This document shows positions 16,960 to 23,971 of a DNA stretch of 64,000 nt, piece after piece; the first letter of the stretch is position 1, and each line of letters begins with the position of its first letter. The stretch lies in contig CAYSWA010000002.1 of the NCBI GenBank assembly GCA_964434535.1, positions 62,001 through 126,000 on the forward strand, given 5' to 3'. This DNA is from SM23-32 sp964434535. Its GTDB lineage: Bacteria > Planctomycetota > Brocadiia > SM23-32. Both the position numbers and the translations under genes were made by a program. Under the pieces are notes generated by a model that was not told where the DNA came from, did no database searches, and saw only the letters and a list, made by a program, of their open reading frames with translations.

Positions 16960-16989
16960 CGAGCCGGCCCTCCTGCGGGAAGGACGCCC

Positions 16990-18600
16990 ATGGGATACGA
17001 CGAGCTGGAGCCGGAGGTCGGGGGCGAAGTGCTCTCGCCCCGGCCGGTCCGCTCCTGGCTGGCGGCGCTGCTGGACGACCTGGCCGGCAAGCTGACCCTG
17101 GGCTGGTCGCGGCTGGGGCGTCAGATGCGCGGCTTCGGGCAGCGGGTGGAGGGCGCGGTCTTCCCGGCGGCGCCGCCCGGCCGGCGCATCTGCCTGGTCG
17201 AGTTCGCCTGCGGTCAGGAGGGCCGCACCGTCTGCATCGACGGTGTCACCACCTCGGTCGAGTTGGGCCCGATGGACAGGCTGGGCGAGTTCCTACAGTC
17301 CGTCGGCGTCCGCAGCATCGCCCTGGAGACGGACCTGGAATCCAACCAGGTCTACGACGTGCTGCGCACGCTCTGGAGCGTGCGCCGGCCGCTGCGGGGG
17401 GCGGAGCCGAGCTGGTGGGACCGGCTGCTGGGCCGCCCGGCGGTGCTGCGCGCGCTCACCTCGCCGGAGGGGTTCCACAAGTTCTGCGCGGCGACTCGGC
17501 TCGAGCGGGAGGCCGACCATCTGGAGGTGCGCAACAGCTACTGCCCGCTGACTTTCTCGCGGGCGGTCTCGGGCTACATGGAGCGCGTCTCGCGGTTCCG
17601 CGACCACCGGGCGTTCTTCCACGCGGCGCCGCGCTTCGCCCTGCTGACGGCGCTGGCGGTGCTGGTGCCGACGGCGGTGGCGTGGTCGACGGGCGGCGTG
17701 AGCCACCTGGCGCTGGGGCTCGGAGTTGCCGTCGCCCTGATCATGGGGGCCGGCGCCCTCGTGGTGTTCGAGACGATCGGTGCAGTGCAGTACGACAAGG
17801 AGCACCAGGCCAAGGTCATCCAGGAGCGCCACCAGGCCCTGGTGCGGGCCTACGAGAGCATCCACACGGACCTGGCGCGGGCGCGCCGGATCCAGCAGGC
17901 GCTGATCCCCGGCCAGCAGGTCCAGCCCTTCCCGGACGACGTGTACATCGCGCATGCCTTCGCCCCGGAGATGGCCGTCGGCGGCGACTATTACGACATC
18001 CAGCGCGTCGGCGACGACCGCGTGGCGATCGTCTTCGCCGACGTGGCCGGCCACGGCATGGGCGGGGCGTTCGTGACCGGCATCATCAAGACCACCTTCG
18101 AGCTGGCCGGCGACCTGGAGGGCTCGGTCAGCGAGTTCATGGCCCTGCTCAACAGGACGCTTGAGCGCATGACCCCGCCGGAGAGCTTCGCGGCGGTCAT
18201 CTTCGCCGTCTACGACGTGCCGAACCACGGGCTGCACTACTGCAGCGCCGGGCACAACCCGCCGCCGATGGTCGTGCGGAGGGCCGAGGCGGGAGTGGAG
18301 CGCCTGGAGGAGGCCGCTTCGGTGGTAGCCGGCATCCAGCCCGACGCCGCCTTCGCCGAGGAGGCGGTGGAGCTGGCGCCGGGCGACAGATTCGTGCTCT
18401 GCACCGACGGCATCACCGAGTCCGCCAACGCCCGGGGCGAGCTGTTCGGCGAGGAGCGCCTGCGCGCGCTGCTGGCCGAGACGGCCCAGCGCCCGGCGCT
18501 GGTCGTGCCGGACAGGATCCTGCAGGAAGTGGCGCGCCACGCCGGCGAGACCCCACAGGCCGACGACCGCACCATCGTCGTGATGGAAGTGCTGCGGTAG
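16990..18600 (+). CDS. PP2C/SpoIIE-type (RsbU-like) serine phosphatase with novel N-terminal domain
   Basis: The 536 residues start at the ATG at 16990 (AAGGA upstream). Residues 1-210 form a domain I do not recognise. Two membrane helices follow (about 216-232 and 238-263), then a coiled-coil linker and the PP2C catalytic domain from about 300: QQALIPG, GGDYYD (332-336), FADVAGHGMGGAFVTG (349 on) and LCTDGITE near 474 provide the metal-binding aspartates. RsbU/SpoIIE enzymes dephosphorylate STAS anti-anti-sigma factors in partner switching. A STAS protein is encoded 30 kb away (47821-48201), so it is a possible but unproven substrate. Confidence 0.88.
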   Translation: MGYDELEPEVGGEVLSPRPVRSWLAALLDDLAGKLTLGWSRLGRQMRGFGQRVEGAVFPAAPPGRRICLVEFACGQEGRTVCIDGVTTSVELGPMDRLGEFLQSVGVRSIALETDLESNQVYDVLRTLWSVRRPLRGAEPSWWDRLLGRPAVLRALTSPEGFHKFCAATRLEREADHLEVRNSYCPLTFSRAVSGYMERVSRFRDHRAFFHAAPRFALLTALAVLVPTAVAWSTGGVSHLALGLGVAVALIMGAGALVVFETIGAVQYDKEHQAKVIQERHQALVRAYESIHTDLARARRIQQALIPGQQVQPFPDDVYIAHAFAPEMAVGGDYYDIQRVGDDRVAIVFADVAGHGMGGAFVTGIIKTTFELAGDLEGSVSEFMALLNRTLERMTPPESFAAVIFAVYDVPNHGLHYCSAGHNPPPMVVRRAEAGVERLEEAASVVAGIQPDAAFAEEAVELAPGDRFVLCTDGITESANARGELFGEERLRALLAETAQRPALVVPDRILQEVARHAGETPQADDRTIVVMEVLR

Positions 18601-18623
18601 GGCTCAGGTTGAGCGCCGTCCCG

Positions 18624-19556
18624 TCAGGCCGCCCGGCGCTTGCGCGCGGCCGCCAGGCCGACCAGCGCCACGCCGAGCAGCGCCACCGTGCACGGCTCGG
18701 GGATGACCGAGTCCGGGCCGACCACCCCGGCAAGCTCCAGCACCGTGACGCCGTACATGGCCATGCCGCTGTAGCTGCCGCCCCAGGCCATCGTGTGCGG
18801 GCCGGGCGACCAGGTGTCGTAGAGGGCGATCGTGGTCGGATCAAGGTCGTTGTAGCCGAGCCCGAGCATCGAGTGGCCCTCCACGTGCAGCACGACGACG
18901 CGGCCGGCGTCGATCTCGTCCATGTATTCCGCCAGCGTGAAGCCGCTGCTGGCCGCGTTGTCGGTGTACTGGCTGTAGAGGCTGACCACCGAGCTGCCGT
19001 AGCCGGTGTAGTCGAGGTACTCGTAGATGCCGTAGAGGGCATAGTCGGTCAGCCCGTAGCCGGGCATCTCGTAATAGTGGAGGGCGGAGCCGCTGGTGTA
19101 GTAGTACCACGTAGTCGAGCCGTTGGAGTTTCCCACGGAGTCCTGGCTGGTGCCCATGAAGTCGGCCAGGGAGTTGAAGTTGTGGTAGGGCGGGTCCACG
19201 TCGTCGCCGCTCAGGCCGTAGCCGGCCGACGGGCTCAGGCCGCTGTAGAAGTCGTCGATGTGGCCCTGGCTGGCGATCATGGCCTGCGTGGCGTCGTGGT
19301 TCGGGCCGGCGGTGTGCGTGGAGAGCTCCGCCGTGACGCCGGGCACCAGGTTGTCGTACCCGTTGCGGTCGTAGTAGCCCGTCATCATGCCGACGGCGGT
19401 CGGCGAGCAGCCGTACCACCAGTCGTAGTCCGGCACGCCGGAGATGACGCCGCCCTCCACGTGCGACGTCAGCAGCGAGGTCGCCTGGGCGGGGGAAGCA
19501 CAGAAAACAAACAGGCCGACAAGGAGCAGTCCGACGGCGCGGCGCAGGCCCTTCAT
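18624..19556 (-). CDS. PEP-CTERM-anchored C39-like cysteine peptidase family protein
   Basis: The 310-residue exported protein has a signal peptide (residues 1-25), a WWYGCSPTAVGMMTGYYD motif placing a Cys (C50) at the start of a helix as in C39/papain-like folds, and LHVEGHSMLGLGYND with a candidate catalytic His (H228) and a following Asp-containing strand. The C-terminus (VIPEP, a hydrophobic helix, then ARKRRAA) is a PEP-CTERM sorting signal, processed by exosortase and linked to exopolysaccharide-producing bacteria. AGGGAGG precedes the ATG. No exosortase gene lies in the window. Whether it is an active peptidase is unproven. Confidence 0.85.
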   Translation of the reverse strand: MKGLRRAVGLLLVGLFVFCASPAQATSLLTSHVEGGVISGVPDYDWWYGCSPTAVGMMTGYYDRNGYDNLVPGVTAELSTHTAGPNHDATQAMIASQGHIDDFYSGLSPSAGYGLSGDDVDPPYHNFNSLADFMGTSQDSVGNSNGSTTWYYYTSGSALHYYEMPGYGLTDYALYGIYEYLDYTGYGSSVVSLYSQYTDNAASSGFTLAEYMDEIDAGRVVVLHVEGHSMLGLGYNDLDPTTIALYDTWSPGPHTMAWGGSYSGMAMYGVTVLELAGVVGPDSVIPEPCTVALLGVALVGLAAARKRRAA

Positions 19557-19794
19557 CGCGCACCTCCCTGGGAACGGGGTGAATAAGGCATAAGCGCGAG
19601 CAAAAAGGGTGCCGAACTGTGGCGACGCCGGGGCGTTGCCGCCGGCGCGCCCGCATCCGCTTTCGTGCGCAAGAGTTACGCCGGAGGGTGCCTCCTCGCA
19701 GCGGGCGGCCCCCCTCGGCCATGCCTAAGATGATGGACACGGCGCCCCGAAAGGGTGTTGAGGATCCTCGACAGACGGCCCGCTGCCTGTCCCT

Positions 19795-20898
19795 TCACAG
19801 CTCGCTGACGCGGCGCTCGCCGTCGGTCAGCCAGTCTTCGCTGACCTCGATCCCCCAGCCGGGGCCTTCGGGCACCTTCACTGCCCCGTCCTCGATCTCC
19901 AGCGGTCGCTCCAGCAGGCCGTCCGACCAGGCGGTGTCCTCGATGGTCCACTCCTGCTCGTAGAGGCAGTTGGGCATGGCGGCGGCGAAGTGGAGGGTGA
20001 AGAGCTGCACCATGGCGCGGTTCGCCGCGTGGGGCGTGCAGGCCAGGCCGCTCTCCCGGGCGAGCATCGCCACCCGTCGGGCCCGGCATATCCCGCCCAG
20101 GTAGAGGATGTCGGGCTGGACGATGTCGACCGCCCGCATCGCGATCATGCGGCGGAACTGGGCGAGGCTCACGTCCTGCTCGCCGCCGGCCACGTAGAGG
20201 TCGAGGGCGTCGGCCACCTGGCGCGTGGACTCGATGTCGGGGTAAGGGCAGGGCTCCTCGAAGTGGAAGACGCCGAAGCGCTCCAGCAGGCGCCCCACGC
20301 GGATCGCCTTGTGCGCGGTGTAGCTGCTGTTGGCGTCCACGTTGATGCGCACCTCGTCGCCGAGGGCGCGGCGCACCGTCTCGACCAGGGCCTCGGTGCG
20401 CCCGGGCCACATGTCCTGGTCGCTGCCCCAGCGGGCGTGGGGGCCGGCGCCGATGCGGATCTTGACGGCCCGGAAGCCCTGCTCGTGGCAGAGCCGGCTC
20501 AGGCGCTCCGCCTCGTCCTCGGGCCCGATGTCGCGGCGCATGCTGGAGGCGTACATGGGCACGGTGTCGCGGGCCGGTCCGCCGAGCAGGCGGGCGACCG
20601 GCCGGCCGAAGAGCCGGCCCTTCAGGTCCCACAGCGCCGTGTCGATGCCGCTCAGGGCGCGGCGCACGAACGAGCCGGGGAACTTCATCGTGCGCTCGAC
20701 GAGCGTCTCGGCGATCTCCTCGATGGCCAGCGGGTCGCGCCCCAGCACGATCGGCGCCAGCATCTCGTGGAGGACTTTCACGGTGATCGCGCCGCCGTAG
20801 GTGGAGCACTGGCCGGTGCCGCACTCGCCGGAGTCGGCGTGGACGCGGCAGACGGGGATGTCGTTGTTCAGGAACGTCTCGATCCGCGCGATCTTCAT
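19795..20898 (-). CDS. Mandelate racemase/muconate lactonizing enzyme family protein (enolase superfamily)
   Basis: The 367-residue protein starts at the ATG at 20898, whose ATGA overlaps the stop of the preceding gene. Enolase-superfamily catalytic residues are in place: KIR (K146), metal ligands D188 (INVDAN), E214 (HFEEP) and E240 (GGEQ), and the general base H290 in CTPHAANRAM. This type dehydrates or racemises acid sugars. The H-containing loop at the end of the seventh strand favours MR/dehydratase over MLE chemistry. Coupled translation with a GHL6-like glycoside hydrolase suggests use of an acid sugar released from a glycan. Confidence 0.9.
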   Translation of the reverse strand: MKIARIETFLNNDIPVCRVHADSGECGTGQCSTYGGAITVKVLHEMLAPIVLGRDPLAIEEIAETLVERTMKFPGSFVRRALSGIDTALWDLKGRLFGRPVARLLGGPARDTVPMYASSMRRDIGPEDEAERLSRLCHEQGFRAVKIRIGAGPHARWGSDQDMWPGRTEALVETVRRALGDEVRINVDANSSYTAHKAIRVGRLLERFGVFHFEEPCPYPDIESTRQVADALDLYVAGGEQDVSLAQFRRMIAMRAVDIVQPDILYLGGICRARRVAMLARESGLACTPHAANRAMVQLFTLHFAAAMPNCLYEQEWTIEDTAWSDGLLERPLEIEDGAVKVPEGPGWGIEVSEDWLTDGERRVSEL

Positions 20899-22961
20899 AG
20901 CATCCCCTCGATCAGGTAGGCCTCGAAGAGGCCGAGCTCGGGCGCGGCCGCCGACCATTCGGCGGGCCCGCTGTGCAGCTCCAGCTCCCGTCCGGCCGCA
21001 AGCGCCGTCACCCGCGACGGGCTGCCCGTGCCAAACAGCGTCAGCCCCCCGATGGGCAGCGGCATCTCGACGTGGTTCTTCTGGCAGCCGGAGTAGTTCA
21101 GCAGGTGCACGAGCACGTCGGCGCTCTCGCCGATCCGGTGCGCGGTGAGCTGCACCGCCGGGGGCGCCCCGTGCACCCCGACGCGCGGCCCGCCGCCGGC
21201 GGCCGCCAGGCAGCGGCGCACCCAGTGTGCGATCAGCTCGCGGTGGGCGCTCTGGTAGTAGCGCCAGTAGAGGGCGCCGAGGTCGAAGGGGAAGTAGACC
21301 GCCTCGCCGTCGCCGAGCTTCGCGTGGTAGGCGCCCCACTCGCCCTCGACGGGCGAGTCGGCCGGATCGTCCCACCACTGCACCTTCTCGGGCGGGCCGT
21401 AGAGGCCGCGCTGAACGGGGTAGAGCGCCTCCGCGCCGTCGCGCGGCCGGCCGCGTCCGAACGCGCCGCAGATGGGGAAGCAGCGCGTCCCGGGCAGGGC
21501 CTCGAGCGGCTCCGCGTCGAGCATGGCGTATGAGGCCCGGCTGTCCTCCAGCACCCGATCGGCCAGGCCGAGGCCGATGCAGTGCAGCGCGCCCTCGCCC
21601 CAGGAGGCCGCGCCCTCGCCGGCGGCCTCGAAGCCGGTGCGGCCTGCGGCGACGATGCGGCCGCCCACGGCCACGTAGGTGTCGAGCGCGGCGGCGACCG
21701 CGGGCGCGAGGGCCGGGTTGTCGGGCAGGACGAGCACGTCGTAGCGTGCCAGGCGGCCCTCGGCGGCCCAGCGCGCCAGCTCGCCGGCGGCGAGCACGTC
21801 GAAGGGGACGTGCGCGTTGAGCAGCGCCAGGTAGAAGCCGCGCATCGCCGCGCTCCACGGCGAGCCCTCGAGCAGAAGCACGCGGGCGAGCGAGCGCAGG
21901 TCCCGGTAGCGTTCCTCGTGCTCGGCCTGGTGGCGGTAGAGGCGGCGGGCCGGCGCGAAGCCCTCCCTGTCCGGCTGGTCGAACGTGCCGAGCATGTAGT
22001 AGTCCAGGTGCCCGCCGGCGGCCAGGTTGCCGGCGATGCGGGCGGCGGTCAGCCCGGCCGGCTCGGAGGCGAAGCGGTACGGGATGTCCAGGAAGTGGTT
22101 GGCGCAGCAGCAGACCGTGCGGTCCTCGTAGGTGGTGCGCACGCGGCCCACGGCCCAGGCCGAGTGCAGGTGGTGAAACTCGGGGTCGCGCCGCCGCAGG
22201 GAGCGGTTCGACTCCATGCGCACGATGTCGATGGCCGGGTGGAACATCCAGGTGCAGACGGCGACGTGCCCGCCGAACTCGCGCACGGTGTCGCGCATCA
22301 GCTCGGCGGTCTCGGCGAGCTTTGCCTCCCGGAACGCGTAGTAGTCGCGCAGCGCCGGTTCGGCCGGCTCCTCGGTGGCGGGCAGCTCCAGGCCGGTCTC
22401 CTCGCGGAAGGCCGCCCGGCAGCCCTCGCAGTGGCAGATGCCGTGGTAGTTGCCGCTGTAGTCGGTGGTCTGGAAGCCGAACATGTTGAAGAAGACGCCG
22501 TCGAGCGGGTAGCGGTCGAGCACCTCGCGCAGGACGGCCGTGCCCTGCTCGCGGTAGTAGCCGCCGCAGATGCAGGTGTGGTACTGGCCGTTGTAGTCGA
22601 CGCGCCGTTTGGCGGGGCTGAGGTAGAACCACTCCGGCCGCTCGTCGAGCGCCGGCTGCGGGCACTTGGAGAAGTCGAACCGGCCCAGCACCCGGATGCC
22701 CGCCGCGTGGGCGCGCTCGACGACCCGCCCGAGCAGGTCGTCCTCCATGTGGGGGTTCACCCGGTGGTACTTCAGGCGGCTCGGGTACCAGGCCACGATG
22801 CCGCCGGCGTTGAACAGCAGCGTGTTGGCGCGCCAGTCCAGCAGGTGGGCGACCAGCTCGTCGGGGTCGAGGTCCGCGTCGGTCTCGCGCAGGTTGGTCT
22901 GGACCATGCGGATGACCTCGGACATCCACCAGCGCGGCTCTTGCGGGGGTATCGTGGGCAT
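20895..22961 (-). CDS. GHL6-like putative glycoside hydrolase
   Basis: The 688-residue protein is assigned from MPTIPPQEP at 22961. No strong ribosome site is seen, and the ATG at 22925 is an alternative. The N-terminal half is a TIM barrel of the hypothetical glycosyl hydrolase 6 type: NTLLFNAGGIVAWYPS, HAAGIRVLGRFDFSK, DGVFFNMFGFQ and a CICGGYY/CHCEGCRAAF Cys cluster. The C-terminal half resembles the trimerisation/amidotransferase-like domain of GH42-type proteins (YDVLVLPDNPALA, YVAVGGRIVAAG) and a final beta domain. It has no signal peptide. Substrate unknown. It overlaps the enolase-superfamily gene by 4 bases. Confidence 0.8.
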   Translation of the reverse strand: MPTIPPQEPRWWMSEVIRMVQTNLRETDADLDPDELVAHLLDWRANTLLFNAGGIVAWYPSRLKYHRVNPHMEDDLLGRVVERAHAAGIRVLGRFDFSKCPQPALDERPEWFYLSPAKRRVDYNGQYHTCICGGYYREQGTAVLREVLDRYPLDGVFFNMFGFQTTDYSGNYHGICHCEGCRAAFREETGLELPATEEPAEPALRDYYAFREAKLAETAELMRDTVREFGGHVAVCTWMFHPAIDIVRMESNRSLRRRDPEFHHLHSAWAVGRVRTTYEDRTVCCCANHFLDIPYRFASEPAGLTAARIAGNLAAGGHLDYYMLGTFDQPDREGFAPARRLYRHQAEHEERYRDLRSLARVLLLEGSPWSAAMRGFYLALLNAHVPFDVLAAGELARWAAEGRLARYDVLVLPDNPALAPAVAAALDTYVAVGGRIVAAGRTGFEAAGEGAASWGEGALHCIGLGLADRVLEDSRASYAMLDAEPLEALPGTRCFPICGAFGRGRPRDGAEALYPVQRGLYGPPEKVQWWDDPADSPVEGEWGAYHAKLGDGEAVYFPFDLGALYWRYYQSAHRELIAHWVRRCLAAAGGGPRVGVHGAPPAVQLTAHRIGESADVLVHLLNYSGCQKNHVEMPLPIGGLTLFGTGSPSRVTALAAGRELELHSGPAEWSAAAPELGLFEAYLIEGML

Positions 22962-22984
22962 GGCACGGGCGGTTATGGCATGAA

Positions 22985-23011
22985 GGGCCGGCCCTGTCAA
23001 AGGGCCGGCCC
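22985..23011 (-). terminator. Strong hairpin after the TAT-exported protein gene
   Basis: Two copies of the self-complementary GGGCCGGCCC flank a 7-base TGTCAAA spacer, giving a 10-bp stem. It lies 25 bases after the minus-strand stop at 23036 and 24 bases before the GHL6 start, so it may end the upstream transcript or sit in the GHL6 leader. No T-run follows. Confidence 0.45.
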
Positions 23012-23035
23012 GTGCGCGAGTGCGCGTCGGCGCAA

Positions 23036-23362
23036 TCAGGGCTGCGCCGTAAAGGATGCGAGGTCTTCGATGCCGAGCATCGCCTCGAGCTTCCGCAGCG
23101 AATCCAGGGCGCCCTCGAAGCCGCCCAGCAGGGCCTCGGCGGGGACGGCCTGCCCGGCGGCGAGGCGGCCGGCGGCCTCCTCGTAGAGCGTGAGCAGGCG
23201 GTGGATCAACCCGTGCTCGCGCATCAGGTCTTCGGTAGGCGGCAGGGGCTCGACCGCGTGTTGCGTCGCTGCCGCCTGTCCCAAGGCTGTCGGCGACGCA
23301 GCGGCAATGCCGGCCCCTGCCATGCCCACCTTCAACAGAAAGCTGCGGCGGGTGGCGTCCAT
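23036..23362 (-). CDS. TAT-exported hemerythrin-like small protein
   Basis: The 108 residues run from MDATRRSFLLK at 23362 (AGCGGGGG upstream). The N-terminus is a twin-arginine signal (RRSFLLKVGMAGAGIAAASP). The mature part begins PPTEDLMREHGLIHRLLTLYEE, matching the first helix of hemerythrin HHE domains (His and Glu ligands). The following helices that normally carry the remaining His/Glu ligands are not apparent, and the chain ends after IEDLASFTAQP. It may be a truncated or degenerate hemerythrin, or a different helical TAT substrate. An exported metal-binding role is plausible only. Confidence 0.6.
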   Translation of the reverse strand: MDATRRSFLLKVGMAGAGIAAASPTALGQAAATQHAVEPLPPTEDLMREHGLIHRLLTLYEEAAGRLAAGQAVPAEALLGGFEGALDSLRKLEAMLGIEDLASFTAQP

Positions 23363-23971
23363 CCCCCGCTTTCCCCTGCGATAGCGCGCGCTCCGGCTCC
23401 CCAACCCCCGGCTGCCCGCTTCCGGCGCGCAACAGCCTGATCATACCCCCGCCCGGCCGGATGCGCAAGCCGAAAACCGCGCCCTGTCCGCACGCGGTCT
23501 CCCCGCCCGCTCGGCTCACCAGCGCACCGGTAGCCCGGCGCCAGCCCCGGGGTTTGCGCGGCCCCCCCCACTGAGCCCCTGAAAGGGGCGGCATAACCGC
23601 GCCGACCTGACGGGTGGCGGTGGGGCCCGCAGAAAAACCCGACTTCGCGGCTTCTCGACAGTCAAGGTGCATCTCGATGGCTGAAAAACCCCTTTCGGGC
23701 TGCCATGTCCCGCCGGACAAACGGCCGCCAGCGAGCACTGGGCCATTCGATTATGCAATGGCGAACGATGGAGGGCAGTTCCCGTCGTTGCGCGCGTCCG
23801 AAGAACGTCATCCTCAGCCCCGCGTGCACGGAAGCCGGCCCTATCGAACGGCGTGCCCGCACGGGGCACCGTAGCGGCAGGGAATCTGGAGGGCGGGCGA
23901 TTTCGGCGGCGACGCAGCGGGGCTATAATGGACGGAGTGCCCCTGTCCCGGAACCCACGGAGATGAGACCG
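23363..23971. repeat. 609-base gene-free stretch with dispersed-repeat remnants
   Basis: Codon use supports no gene in this stretch. Bases 23519-23600 (TAGCCCGGCGCC, CCCCGGGGTTTGCGCGG, then GAGCCCCTGAAAGGGGCGG-CATAA at 23573-23596) resemble the CTGAAAGGGCG intergenic repeat common in PVC genomes. Bases 23633-23700 contain two GAAAAACCC segments each followed by CTTCG or TTTCGG. The right end holds the -10 box of the M16 protease gene. Confidence 0.45.
23901..23929 (+). promoter_or_regulatory. Candidate promoter of the M16 protease gene
   Basis: TATAAT (23924-23929) has the hexamer TTTCGG (23901-23906) 17 bases upstream, and the chosen ATG is at 23972. The -35 match is poor, but the same TTTCGG-N17-TATAAT arrangement recurs at 41233-41261 before yebC. 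Confidence 0.4.

Noticed and set aside
19795..22929. A single open frame joining the enolase-superfamily gene with the GHL6 region
   Set aside because: Only the last 367 residues are coherent. The upstream part is the out-of-frame shadow of the GHL6 gene, which ends with an ATGA overlap.
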